From the NCBI GenBank assembly GCA_037954325.1, contig JBBMNZ010000072.1:186001-250000 (forward strand): a stretch of 64,000 bases of DNA. Direction: 5' to 3'. Below, piece after piece: positions 49,281 to 62,646 of this stretch. Position numbers and translations under genes: made by a program. Position 1 is the stretch's first letter. The number at the start of each line of letters is the position of its first letter. The notes under the pieces are model-generated. The model saw nothing but the letters and a program-made list of their open reading frames with translations, ran no database searches and was not told the origin of the DNA. Source of the stretch: Fistularia commersonii. Its lineage: Eukaryota; Chordata; Actinopteri; Syngnathiformes; Fistulariidae.

Positions 49281-52200
49281 GCTTAAACCCATCACATGTT
49301 CAAAAGATATAGCCATTCGTTCAAAAACGTATTATCTAACCGAGTTGAAGCGTTTTTGATTAGGAGTGGAAAAAACTAATGGATTTCACCTAGCTGGTTT
49401 CTGCTTTTGAAATATGTTGTTTAGGACATGATTCTGCAATATATATGTCAAATTCAGTGTAATCCAGCTACAGGATCAAAAAATATTGCCATTCGTTCAG
49501 AAAGTGCTTCTCTCACCGAGTTGAAGCTTTTTTTATTAGGGATGGAAATAACTAATGGATTTCATCAAGCTGGTTTCTCCTGTTGAAATATGTTGTTTTG
49601 AAAATGATTCTGCACAATTAATGTCAAATTCAGTGTAATCCAGCTACAAGTTCAAAAGATATCGCCATTCGTTAAAAAAGTGCTTATCTCACCGAGTTGA
49701 AGCGTTTTTTATTAGGGATGGAAATAACTAATGAATTTCATCAAGCTGGTTTCTCCTGTTGAAATATGTTGTTTAGAAAATGATTCTGCACAATATATGT
49801 CAACTTCAGTGTTATCCAGCTACAAGTTAAAAAGATATATCTATAAGGTCAAAAACTGCTTATCTTATCGAGTTAAATTGTTTTTGAGTTGGAGTGGAAA
49901 TAACTAATGAATTTCATCAAGCTGGTTTCTGCTGTTGAAATATGTTTTTTATGACATGATTCTGCACAAAATATGTCAAATTCAGTGTAACCCAGCTACA
50001 GGATCAAAATTTATAGCCATTCGTTCAAAAAGTTCTTTTCTCACCGAGTTGAAGCGTTTTTGATTAGGAGTGGAAATAACAAATGAATTTCATCTAGCTG
50101 GTTTCTGCTGTTGAAATATGTTTTTTAGGACATGATTCTGCACAAAATATGTCAAATTCAGTGTAATCCCATCACAGGTTCAAAAGATAAGGCCATTCGT
50201 TCAAAAAGTGTTTATCTTATCGGGTTGAAGCGTTTTTGATTAGGAGAGGAAATAACTAATAAATTTCATCAAGCTGGTTTCTGCTGTTGAAATATGTTGT
50301 TTAGGACATGATTCTATAAAAAATATGTCAAATTCAGTGTAATCCAGCCACAAGTTCAAAAAATATAGCCATTCGTTCAGAAAGTCCTTCTCTCACCGAG
50401 TTGAAGCGTTTTTGATTAGGAGTGGAAATAACTAATGGATTTCATCAAGCTGGTTTTTGACGTTGAAATATGTTGTTTAGAACATGATTCTGCACAATTA
50501 ATGTCAAATTCAGTGTAATCCAGCTACAACTTCAAAAGATATAGCCATTCGTTCAAAAAGTGCTTATCTCACCGAGTTCAAGCGTTTTTGATTAGGAGTG
50601 GAAATAACTAATGAATTTTCATCAGGTTGGTTTCTACTGTTGAAATACGTTGATTAGCACATTATTTTGCACAATATATGTCAACTTCAGTGTAATCCCA
50701 TCACAGGTTCAAAAGATAGAGCCATTCGATCAAAAAGTGTATATCTTATCGGGTTGAAGCGTTTTTGATTAGGAATGGAAATAACTAATGAATTTCATCA
50801 AGCCGCTTTCTGCTGTTGAAATGTGTTGTTTAGGGCATAATTCTGCAAATATATGTCAAATTCAGTGTAATCCAGCTACAACTTCAAAAGATATAGCCAT
50901 TCGTTCAAAAAGTGCTTATCTCACCGAGTTGAAGCTTTTTTGATTTGGAGTGGAAATAACTAATGAATTCCATCAAGCTGGTTTCTGCTGTTGATATATG
51001 TTGTTTAGGACATGATTCTGAACAATATATGTCAAATTCAGTGTGATCCTATCACAGGTTCCAAAGATATAGCCATTCGTTCAAAAACTGCTTATCTCAC
51101 CGAATTGAAGCGTTTTTGAGTTGGAGTGGAAATAACTAATGAATTTCAATATGCTGGTTTTTGCTGATGATATATGTTGTTTAGGACATGATTCTGCACA
51201 ATATATGTCAAATTCAGTATAATCCAGCTATAAATTCAAAAGATATAGCCATTATGTCAAAAACTAATTATCTTTCCGAGTTAAATCGCTTTTGATTAGG
51301 AGTGGAAATAACTAATGAATTTCATCAAGCTGGTTTCTGCTGTTGAAATATGTTGTTTAGGACATGATTCAGCATAAAATATGTCAAATTCAGTGTGATC
51401 CCATTACAAGATCAAAAGATATAGCCATTCCTTCAAAAAGGACTTATCTCACCGAAATGAAGCGTTTTTGAATAGGAGTGGGAATAACTAGTGAATTTCA
51501 TCAAGCTGGTTTCTGCTGTTGAAATATGTTGTTTAGAACATGATTCTGCACAATACATTTCGTATTCAGTGTAATCCAGCTACAAGTTCAAAAGATATAG
51601 CCATTCGTTCAAAAAGTGCTTATCTCACCGAGTTGAAGCGTTTTTGATTAGGAGTGGAAATAACTAATACATTTCACCAAGCTGGTTTATGCTGTTCAAA
51701 TATGTTGTTCAGTACATGATTCTGCACAATATATGTCAAATTCAGTGTAATCCAGCTACAAGCTCAAAAAATATAGCCATTCGTTCAGAAAGTACTTCTC
51801 TCACCGAGTTGAAGCGTTTTTTATTAGGAGAGGAAATAACTAATGGATTTCATCAAGCTGGTTTTTGCCGTTGAAATATGTTGTTTAGAACATGATTCTG
51901 CACAATACATTTCGTATTCAGTATAATCCAGCTACAAGTTCAAAAGATATAGCCATTCGTTCAAAAAGTGCTTATCTCACTGATTTGAAACGTTTTTGAT
52001 TTTGAGTGGAAATGACCAATTAATTTCATCAAGCTGGTTTCTGTTGTTGAAATATGTTGTTTAGGACATGATTCTGCACAATATATGTCAAATTCAGTGT
52101 AATCCAGCTACAAGTTCAAAAGATATAGCCATAAGGTCAAAAACTGCTTATGTTATCGAGTTAAATCGTTATTGAGTTGGACTGGAAATAACTCATGAAT

Positions 52201-52320
52201 TTCATCAAGCTGGTTTCTGCTGGATATATGTTGTTTAGAACATGATTCTGTACAATATATGTCAAATTCAGTGTAATCCCATCACAGGTTCAAAAGATAA
52301 AGCCATTCGTTCAAAAAGTG
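49281..52320. repeat. Mixed block D, second part
   Basis: It begins with block B types (TATATCTAT marker at 49836; ACAACTTC and GGCATAATTCTGC monomers). It then has the private TTTCGTATTCAG variant at about 51551 and 51907, and the ATAACTAGTGAATTTC variant near 51485. Confidence 0.82.
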
Positions 52321-52359
52321 TTTATCTTATCGGGTTGAAGCGTTTTTGATTAGGAGTGG

Positions 52360-52371
52360 AAAAAAAAAAAA
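52360..52371 (+). repeat. A12 homopolymer in a variant monomer, site 4
   Basis: The run is preceded here by TATCGGGTTGAAGCG, not CACTGAGTTGAAGCG, so the upstream half comes from another monomer type. Confidence 0.95.
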
Positions 52372-52748
52372 GAATTTCATTAAGCTGGTTTCTGCTTTGG
52401 AAATATGTTGTTTCGGACATGATTCTGCACAAAATATGTCAAATTCAGTGTAATCCAGGTACAAATTCAAAAGATATAGCCATTCGTTCAAAAAAATCTT
52501 ATATCACTGACTTGAAGCGTTTTTGACTAGTAGTGGAAATAACTAATGAATTTCATCAAGCCGGTTTCTGCTGTTGAAATATCTTGTTTAGAACATGATT
52601 CTGCAAAATATATGTCAAATTCAGTGTAACCCAGCTTCAAGATCAAAATATATAGCCATTCGTTAAAAAAGTGCTTTCCTCACCGAGTTGAAGAGTTATT
52701 GATTAGGAGTGGAAATAACTAATGAATTTCATTAATCTGGTTTCTGCT

Positions 52749-52862
52749 GTTGAAATATGTTGTTTAGGACAATATTCTGCACAAAATATGTCAAATTCAG
52801 TGTAATTCAGCGACAAAACCAAAAGATATAGCCATTCGTTCAAAAAGTGTTTATCTTATCGG
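52749..52862. repeat. Truncated 114-bp monomer, 5 of 9
   Basis: Same 62-bp deletion, first of a pair 290 bp apart. Confidence 0.95.
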
Positions 52863-53038
52863 GTTGAAATATGTTGTTTAGGACAAGATTTTGTACAATT
52901 TATGTAAAATTCAGTGCAATCCAGGTAAATTTTCAAAAGATATAGCCATTCGTTCAAAAAGTGCTTATCTCACGGAGACGAAGCGTTTTTGATTAGGAGT
53001 GGATATAACTAATGAATTTCATTAATCCGGTTTCTGTT

Positions 53039-53152
53039 GTTGAAATATGTTGTTTAGGACATGATTCTGCATAAAACATGTCAAATTCAGTGTAATTCAG
53101 CGACAAAATCAAAAGATATAGCCATTCGTTCAAAAAGTGTTTATCTTTTCGG
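53039..53152. repeat. Truncated 114-bp monomer, 6 of 9
   Basis: Second of the pair. It carries TATCTTTTCGGG instead of TATCTTATCGGG. Confidence 0.95.
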
Positions 53153-53480
53153 GTTGAAATATGTTGTTTAGGACAAGATTTTGTACAATTTATGTCAAAT
53201 TCAGTGTAATCCAGGTACATTTTCAAAAGATATACCCATTCGTTAAAAAAGTGCTTTTCTCACCGAGTTGAAGCGTTATTGATTAGGAGTGGAAATAACT
53301 AATGAATTTCATTAATCTGGTTTCTGCTGTTGAAATATGTTGTTTAGGACATGATTCTGCAAAAAATATGTCAAATTCAGCTTAATCCCATCACATGTTC
53401 AAAAGATATAGCCATTCGTTCAAAAACGTCTTATCTAACCGAGTTGAAGCGTTTTTGATTAGGAGTGGAAAAAACTAATG

Positions 53481-55930
53481 AATTTCATCAAGCTGGTTTC
53501 TGCTGTTGAAATATGTTGTATAGGACATGATTCTGCACAATATATGTCAAATTCAGTGTAATCCAGCGACAAGATCAAAAGATATAGCCATTCGTTCAAA
53601 AACTGCTTATCTCACCGAGTTGAAGCGTTTTTTTGTTGGAGTGGAAATAACTAATGAATTTCAATATGCTGGTTTCTCCTGTTGATATATGTTGTTTAGG
53701 ACACGATTTTGCACAATATATGTCAAATTTAGTGTAATCACATCACAGGTTCAAAAGATATAGCCATTCGTTCAAAAAGTGCGTATCTTATAGGGTTGAA
53801 GCGCTTTTAGTTAAAAGTGAAAATAACTAATGAATTTCATCAACCTGGTTTCTCCTGTTGAAATATGTTGTTTAGAAAATGATTCTGCACAATATATGTC
53901 AACTTCAATGTTATCCAGCTACAAGTTAAAAAGATATATCTATAAGGTCAAAAACTGCTTATCTTATCGAGTTAAATTGTTTTTGAGTTGGAGTGGAAAT
54001 AACTAATGAATTTCATCAAGCTGGTAACTGCTGTTGATATATGTTGTCTAGGACATGATTCTGCACGATATATGTCAATTTCAGTGTAATCCCATCACAT
54101 GTTAAAAACATATAGCCATTCGTTCAAAAAGTCTTCATCTCACCCAGTTGAAGCGTTTTTGATTAGGAGTGAAAATAACTAATGAATTTCATCAAGCTGT
54201 TTTCGACTGTTGAAATATGTTGTTTAGGACATGATTCTGCAATATATATGTCAAATTCAGTGTAACCCAGCTACAGGATCAAAATATATAGCCATTCGTT
54301 CATAAAGTGCTTTTCTCACCGAGTTGAACTATTTTTGATTAGGAGTGGAAATAACTAATGGATTTCATCAAGCTGGTTTTTGCTGTTGACATATGTTGTT
54401 TGGAACATGATTTTGCACAATATATGTCAAATTCAGTGTAATCCAGCTCCAAGTTCAAAAGATATAGCCATTCGTTCAAAAAGTGTTTATCTTATCGGGT
54501 TGAAGCGTTTTTGATTAGGAATGGAAATAACTAATGAATTTCATCAAGCCGCTTTCTGCTGTTGAAATGTGTTGTTAAGGGCATAATTCTGCAAATATAT
54601 TTCAAATTCAGTGTAACCCAGCTACAGGATCAAAATATATAGCCATTCGTTCATAAAGTGCTTTTCTCACCGAGTTGAACTATTTTTGATTAGGAGTGGA
54701 AATAACTAATGAATTTCACCAAGCTGGTTTCTGCTGTTGATATATGTTGTTCAGTACATGATTCTGCACAATATATGTCAAATTCAGTGTAATCCAGCTA
54801 CAACTTCAAAAGATATAGCCATTCGTTCAAAAAGTGCTTATCTCACCGAGTTGAAGCGTTTTTGATTAGGAGTGGAAATACCTAATGAATTTTCATCAGG
54901 TTGGTTTCTACTGTTGAAATATAATGATTAGCACATTATTCTGCACAATATATGTCAACTTCAGTGTAATCCCATCACATGTTCAAAAGATATAGCCATT
55001 CGATCAAAAAGTGTATATCTTATCGGGTTGAAGCGTTTTTGATTAGGAATGGAAATAACTAATGAATTTCATCAAGCCGCTTTCTGCTGTTGAAATGTGT
55101 TGTTAAGGGCATAATTCTGCAAATATATTTCAAATTCAGTGTAATCCAGCTACAAGATCAAAAGATATAGCCATTCGTTCAAAAAGTGCTTATCTCACCG
55201 AGTTGAAGCTTTTTTGATTTGGAGTGGAAATAACTAATGAATTCCATCAAGCTGGTTTCTGCTGTTGATATATGTTGTTTAGGACATGATTCTGAACAAT
55301 ATATGTCAAATTCAGTGTGATCCTATCACAGGTTCCAAAGATATAGCCATTCATTCAAAAACTGCTTATCTCAACGAGTTAAAGCGTTTTGAATTGGAGT
55401 GGAATTAAATGATGAATTTCAATATGCTGGTTTTTGCTGTTGATATATGTTGTTTAGGACATGATTCTGCAATATATATGTCAAATTCAGTGTAATCCAG
55501 CTATAAATACAAAAGATATAGCCATAAGGTCAAAAACTAATTATCTTACCGAGTTAAATCGCTTTTGTTTAGGAGTGGAAATAACTAATGAATTTCATCA
55601 AGCTGGTTTCTGCTGTTGAAATATGTTGTTTAGGACATGATTCAGCACAAAATATGTCAAATTCAATGTGATCCCATTACAAGATCAAAAGATATAGCCA
55701 TTCCTTCAAAAAGGACTTATCTAACCGAAATGAAGCGTTTTTGAATAGGAGTGGGAATAACTAGTGAATTTCATCAAGCTGGTTTCTGCTGTTGAAATAT
55801 GTTGTTTAGAACATGATTTTGCACAATACATTTCGTATTCAGTGTAATCCAGCTACAAGTTCAAAAGATATAGCCATTCTTTCAAAAAGTGCTTATCTCA
55901 CCGAGTTGAAGCGTTTTTGATTAGGAGTGG
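53481..55930. repeat. Mixed block D, third part
   Basis: Block B types in shortened order: the TATATCTAT marker at 53935, GTTGACATATG near 54387, and the GGCATAATTCTGC monomer twice (about 54570 and 55107). Then follow ATAACTAGTGAATTTC (about 55757) and the TTTCGTATTCAG variant (about 55829). Confidence 0.82.
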
Positions 55931-56760
55931 AAATAACTAATGAATTTCATCAAGCTGGTTTCTGCTGTGGAAATATGTTGTTTCGGACATGATTCTGCAC
56001 AAAATATGTCAAATTCAGTGTAATCCAGGTACAAATTCAAAAGATATAGCCATTCGTTCAAAAAGTTCTTATATCACTGACTTGAAGCGTTTTTGACTAG
56101 TAGTGGAAATAACTAATGAATTTCATCAAGCCGGTTTCTGCTGTTGAAATATCTTGTTTAGAACATGATTCTGCACAATATATGTCAAATTCAGTGTAAC
56201 CCAGCTTCAAGATCAAAATATATAGCCATTCGTTAAAAAAGTGCTTTTCTCACCGAGTTGAAGCGTTATTGATTAGGAGTGGAAATAACTAATGAATTTC
56301 ATTAATCTGGTTTCTGTTGTTGAAATATGTTGTTTTGGACAATATTCTGCACAAAATATGTCAAATTCAGTGTAATTCAGCGACAAAATCAAAAGATATA
56401 GCCATTCGTTCAAAAAGTGTTTATCTTATCGGGTTGAAATATGTTGTTTAGGACAAGATTTTGTACAATTTATGTCAAATTCAGTGTAATCCAGGTACAT
56501 TTTCAAAAGATATACCCATTCGTTAAAAAAGTGCTTTTCTCACCGAGTTGAAGCGTTATTGATTAGGAGTGGAAATAACTAATGAATTTCATTAATCTGG
56601 TTTCTGCTGTTGAAATATGTTTTTTAGGACATGATTTTGCAAAAAATATGTCAAATTCAGCTTAAACCCATCACATGTTCAAAAGATATAGCCATTCGTT
56701 CAAAAACGTCTTATCTAACCGAGTTGAAGCGTTTTTGATTAGGAGTGGAAAAAACTAATG
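55931..56760. repeat. Block A-like run, lacking the A run
   Basis: CTGTGGAAATATGTTGTTTC is present, but it follows an ordinary CATCAAGCTGG start with no homopolymer. A crossover has therefore replaced the A-run half. One truncated monomer follows. Confidence 0.87.
56319..56432. repeat. Truncated 114-bp monomer, 7 of 9
   Basis: Same junction, in the fourth A-like run with such monomers. Confidence 0.95.
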
Positions 56761-57786
56761 GATTTCATCAAGCTGGTTTCTGCTGTTGAAATATGTTGTA
56801 TAGGACATGATTCTGCACAATATATGTCAAATTCAGTGTAATCCAGCGAAAAGATCAAAAGATATAGCCATTCGTTCAAAAACTGCTTATCTCACCGAGT
56901 TGAAGCGTTTTTTAGTTGGCGTGGAAATAACTAATGAATTTCAATATGCTGGTTTTTGCTGTTGATATATGTTGTTTAGGTCATGATTTTACACAATATA
57001 TGTCAAATTTAGTGTAATCACATCACAGGTTCAAAAGATATAGCCATTCGTTCAAAAAGTGCGTATCTTATCGGGTTGAAGCGTTTTTGATTAAGAGTGA
57101 AATTAACTAATGAATTTCATCAAGCTGGTTTCTGCTTTTGAAATATGTTGTTTAGGACATGATTCTGCAATATATATATCAAATTCAGTGAAACCCAGCT
57201 ACATGATCAAAATATATAGCCATTCGTTCAGAAAGTGCTTCTCTCACCGAGTTGAAGCGTTTTTTATTAGGGATGGAAATAACTAATGAATTTCATCAAG
57301 CTGGTTTCTCCTGTTGAAATATGTTGTTTTGAAAATGATTCTGCACAATTGATGTCAAATTCAGTGTAATCCAGCTACAAGTTCAAAAGATATCGCCATT
57401 CGTTAAAAAAGTGCTTATCTCACCGAGTTGAAGCGTTTTTTATTAGGGATGGAAATAACTAATGAATTTCATCAAGCTGGTTTCTTCTGTTGAAATATGT
57501 TGTTTAGAAAATGATTTTGCACAATATATGTCAACTTCAGTGTTATCCAGCTACAAGTTAAAAAGATATATCTATAAGGTCAAAAACTGCTTATCTTATC
57601 GAGTTAAATTGTTTTTGAGTTGGAGTGGAAATAACTAATGAATTTCATCAAGCTGGTTTCTGCTGTTGATATATGTTGTCTAGGACATGATTCTGCACGA
57701 TATATGTCAATTTCAGTGTAATCCCATCACATGTTAAAAACATATAGCCATTCATTCAAAAAGTCTTCATCTCACCGAATTGAAGC
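56761..57786. repeat. Block B run repeated at the end of the window
   Basis: It matches 62975-64000 at an offset of 6,214 bp; TATATCTATAAGG is at 57567 and 63781. The partner is cut by the window edge, so the match may extend further. Confidence 0.9.
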
Positions 57787-60700
57787 GTTTTTGATTAGGA
57801 GTGAAAATAACTAATGAATTTCATCGAGCTGGTTTCTACTGTTGAAATATGTTGTTTAGGACATGATTCTGCAATATATATGTCAAATTCAGTGTAACCC
57901 AGCTACAGGATCAAAATTTATAGCCATTCGTTCAAAAAGTGCTTTTCTCACCGAGTTGAAGCGTTTTTGATTAGGAGTGGAAATAACTAATGAATTTCAT
58001 CAAGCTTGTTTCTGCCGTTGAAATATCTTGTTTAGGACATGATTCTGCACAGTATATGTCAAATTCAGTGGGATCCCATGACAAGTTAAAAAGATATAGC
58101 CCTTGGTTCAAAAAGGACTTATCTCACCGAGTTGAAGCGTTTTTGATTAGGATTGGAAACAACTAATGGATTTCAACAAACAGGTTTCTGCTGTTGAAAT
58201 ATGTTGTATAGGACATGATTTTGCACTAAATATTTCAAATTCAGTGTAATCCAGCGACAAGATCAAAAGATATAGCCATTCGTGCAAAAAGCGCTTATCT
58301 CACTGAGTTGAAGCATTTTTGATTTGGAGTGGAAATAACTAATGAATTCCATCAAGCTGGTTTCTGCTGTTGATATATGTTGTTTAGGACATGATTCTGA
58401 ACAATATATATGTCAAATTCAGTGTAACCCAGCTACAGGATCAAAATATATAGCCATTCGTTCATGAAGTGCTTTTCTCACCGAGTTGAACTATTTTTGA
58501 TTAGGAGTGGAAATAACTAATGGATTTCATCAAGCTGGTTTTTGCTGTTGACATATGTTGTTTGGAACATGATTTTGCACAATATATGTCAAATTCAGTG
58601 TGATCCCATCACAGGTTCAAAAGATATAGCCATTCGTTCAAAAAGTCTTCATCTCACTGAGTTGAAGTGTTTTTGATTAGGAGTGGAAATAACTAATGAA
58701 TATCAATATGCTGGTTTTTGCTGTTGATATATGTTGTTTAGGACATGATTGTGCACAATATATGTCAATATCAGTATAATCCAGCGACAAGATCAAAAGA
58801 TATAGCCATTCGTTCAAAAACTGCTTATCTCACCGAGTTGAAGCGTTTTTGAGTTGGAGTGGAAATAACTAATGAATTTCAATATGCTGGTTTTTGCTGT
58901 TGATATATGTTGTTTAGGACATGATTCTACACAATATATGTCAAATTCAGTGTAATCCCATTACAGGTTAAAAACATATCGCCATTCGTTCAAAAAGTCT
59001 TCATCTCACCCAGTTGAAGCGTTTTTGATTAGGAGTGAAAATAACTAATGAATTTCATCAAGCTGTTTTCTACTGTTGAAATATGTTGTTTAGGACATGA
59101 TTATGCAATATATATTTCAAATTCAGTGTAACCCAGCCACAGGATCAAAATATATAGCCATTCGTTCATAAAGTGCTTTTCTCACCGAGTTGAACTATTT
59201 TTGATTAGGAGAGGAAATAACTAATGGATTTCATCAAGCTGGTTTTTGCTGTTGACATATGTTGTTTGGAACATGATTTTGCACAATATATGTCAAATTC
59301 AGTGTAATCCAGCTCCAAGTTCAAAAGATATAGCCATTCGTTCAAAAAGTGCTTATCTCACCGAGTTGAAGCGTTTTTTATTAGGAGTGGACATAACTAA
59401 TGAATTTCATCAAGCTGGTTTCTGCTGGTGATATATGTTGTTTAGAACATGATTCTGCACAATATATGTCAAATTCAGTGTAATCCCATCACATGTTCAA
59501 AAGATGTAGCCATTCGTTCAAAAAGTGTTTATCTTATCAGGTTGAAGCGTTTTTGATCAAGAGTGGAAATAACTAATGAATTTCACCAAGCTGGTTTCTG
59601 GTGTTCAAATATGTTGTTCAGTACATGATTCTGCACAATATATGTCAAATTCAGTGTAATCCAGCCACAAGTTCAAAAAATATAGCCATTCGTTCAGAAA
59701 GTCCTTCTCTCACCGAGTTGAAGCGTTTTTGATTAGGAGTGGAAATAACTAATGGATTTCATCAAGCTGGTTTTTGACGTTGAAATATGTTGTTTAGAAC
59801 ATGATTCTGCACAATTAATGTCAAATTCAGTGTAATCCAGCTACAACTTCAAAAGATATAGCCATTCGTTCAAAAAGTGCTTATCTCACCGAGTTGAAGC
59901 GTTTTTGATTAGGAGTGGAAATAACTAATGAATTTTCATCAGGTTGGTTTCTACTGTTGAAATACGTTGATTAGCACATTATTCTGCACAATATATGTCA
60001 ACTTCAGTGTAATCCCATCACAGGTTCAAAAGATAGAGCCATTCGATCAAAAAGTATATATCTTATCGGGTTGAAGCGTTTTTGATTAGGAATGGAAATA
60101 ACTAATGAATTTCATCAAGCCGCTTTCTGCTGTTGAAATGTGTTGTTTAGGGCATAATTCTGCAAATATATTTCAAATTCAGTGTAATCCAGCTACAAGA
60201 TCAAAAGATATAGCCATTCATTCAAAAAGTGCTTATCTCACCGAGTTGAAGCTTTTTTGATTTGGAGTGGAAATAACTAATGAATTCCATCAAGCTGGTT
60301 TCTGCTGTTGATATATGTTGTTTAGGACATGATTCTGAACAATATATGTCAAATTCAGTGTGATCCTATCACTGGTTCAAAAGATATAGCCATTCGTTCA
60401 AAAACTGCTTATCTCACCGAATTGAAGCGTTTTTGAGTTGGAGTGGAAATAACTAATGAATTTCAATATGCTGGTTTTTCCTGTTGATATATGTTGTTTA
60501 GGACATGATTCTGCACAATATATGTCAAATTCAGTATAATCCAGCGACAAGATCAAAAGATATAGCCATTCGTTCAAAAACTGCTTATTTCAACGAGTTG
60601 AAGCGTTTTGAGTTGGAGTGGAATTAAATGATGAATTTCATCAAGCTGGTTTCTGCTGGATATATGTTGTTTAGAACATGATTCTGTACAATATATGTCC

Positions 60701-62020
60701 AATTCAGTGTAATCCCATCACAGGTTCAAAAGATAAAGCCATATAGTTCAAAAAGTTTTTATCTTATCGGGTTGAAGTGTTTTTGATTAAGAGTGGAAAT
60801 AACTAATGAATTTCACCAAGCTGGTTTCTGCTGTTCAAATGTGTTGTTCAGTACATGATTCTGCACAATATATGTCAAATTCATTGTAATCCCATCGAAG
60901 GTTCAAAAGATATAGCCATTCGTTCAAAAAGTTCTTATCTCATCGAGTTGAAGCGTTTTTGATTAAGAGAGGAAATAACTATTGAATTTCACCAAGCCTT
61001 TTTCTGCTGTTGATAGATGTTGTATAGGACATGATTCTGTACAATATGTGTCAAATTCAGTGTAATCCAGCGACATGATCAAAAGATATAGCCATTCGTT
61101 CGAAAACTGCTCATCTCACCGAGTTGAAGCGTTTTTGAGTTGGAGTTGAAATAACTAATGAATTTCAATATGCTGTTTTTTGCTGTTGATATATGTTTTT
61201 TAGGACATGATTCTGCACAATATATCAAATTCAGTGTAATCCAGCTATAAGTTCAAAAGATATAGCCATAGGGTCAAAAAGTACTTATCTCGCTGAGTTG
61301 AAGCTTTTTTTGTTTTTGAGTGGAAATGACTAATGAATTTCATCAAGCTGGTTTCTGCTGGTGAGATATGTTGTTTAGGATATGATTCTGCACAATATAT
61401 GTCAAATTCAGTGTAATCCACCTACAAGTTCAAAAGATATAGCCATAAGGTCAAAGAGTGCTTATCTTACCGAGGTTAAATCTTTTTTGAGTTGGAATGG
61501 AAATAACTAATGAATTTCATCATTCTGGTTTCTGCTGTTTATATATGTTGTTTCGGACATGATTAAGCACAATATATGTCAAATTTAGTGTAATCACATC
61601 ACGGGTTCAAAAGATATAGCCATTCATTCAAAAAGTGCTTATCTTATCGGGTTGAAGCGTTTTTGATTAAGAGTGGAAATAACTAATGAATTTCACCAAG
61701 TTGGTTTTTGCTGTTGATATATGTTGTTTAGAACATGATTCTGCACAATACATGTCAAATTCTGTGTAATCCAGCTACAAGTTCAAAAGATATAGCTATA
61801 AGGTCAAAAAGTGCTTATCTTACAGATGTTAAATCTTTTTTGAGTTGGAGTGGAAATAACTTATCAATTTCATCATGCTGGTTTCTGCTGTTGATATATG
61901 TTGTTTAGGACAAGATTCTGCACAATATATGTCAAATTCAGTGTGATCCCATCACAGGTTCAAAAGATATATCCATTCGTTCAAAAAGTCTTCATCTCAC
62001 TGAGTTGAAGCGTTTTTGAT
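57787..62020. repeat. Mixed block D, fourth part
   Basis: Block B monomers (GGATCC type at 58071, then GTTGACATATG twice) pass into block A-like ones (GCCATAGGGTC, GAGTTAAATC types). Near 58400 a CTGAACAATATATATGTC monomer joins two types within a shared AATATATATGTC. Confidence 0.82.
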
Positions 62021-62029
62021 TAGGAGTGG

Positions 62030-62041
62030 AAAAAAAAAAAA
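62030..62041 (+). repeat. A12 homopolymer in a variant monomer, site 5
   Basis: Followed by GGATTTCATTAAGC, a single-base change from the GAATTTC seen at sites 2 to 4. Confidence 0.95.
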
Positions 62042-62242
62042 GGATTTCATTAAGCTGGTTTCTGCTGTGGAAATATGTTGTTTCGGACATGATTCTGCAC
62101 AAAATATGTCAAATTCAGTGTAATCCAGGTACAAATTCAAAAGATATAGCCATTCGTTCAAAAAGTTCTTATATCACTGACTTGAAGCGTTTTTGACTAG
62201 TAGTGGAAATAACTAATGAATTTCATTAATCTGGTTTCTGCT

Positions 62243-62356
62243 GTTGAAATATCTTGTTTAGTACAATATTCTGCAAAAAATGTGTCAAATTCAGTGTAAT
62301 TCAGCGACAAAATCAAAAGATATAGCCATTCGTTCAAAAAGTGTTTATCTTATCGG
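62243..62356. repeat. Truncated 114-bp monomer, 8 of 9
   Basis: First of the last pair, with the chimeric ATATCTTGTTTAGTAC start. Confidence 0.95.
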
Positions 62357-62532
62357 GTTGAAATATGTTGTTTAGGACAAGATTTTGTACAATTTATGTA
62401 AAATTCATCGCAATCCAGGTATATTTTCAAAAGATATAGCCATTCGTTCAAAAAGTGCTTATCTCACCGAGTTGAAGCGTTTTTGATTAGGAGTGGATAT
62501 AACTAATGAATTTCATTAATCTGGTTTCTGTT

Positions 62533-62646
62533 GTTGAAATATGTTGTTTAGGACATGATTCTGCATAAAATATGTCAAATTCAGTGTAATTCAGCGACAA
62601 AATCAAAAGATATAGCCATTCGTTCAAAAAGTGTTTATCTTATCGG
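62533..62646. repeat. Truncated 114-bp monomer, 9 of 9
   Basis: Second of the last pair, 290 bp after the eighth. Confidence 0.95.

Larger units (their letters stand above)
52321..53480. repeat. Block A-like run with two truncated monomers
   Basis: The A-run monomer is followed by TGACTAGTAGTGG, then two full-plus-truncated pairs 290 bp apart. The same arrangement recurs at 62.0-62.98 kb (offset 9,490 at the truncated monomers), where about one monomer fewer separates the A run from them. Confidence 0.9.

Noticed and set aside
51689..51874. 61-codon open frame on the plus strand, and a similar one at 59246-59431
   Set aside because: Both read the same monomer phase as the 25600 frame; their similarity is repeat similarity, not protein conservation.
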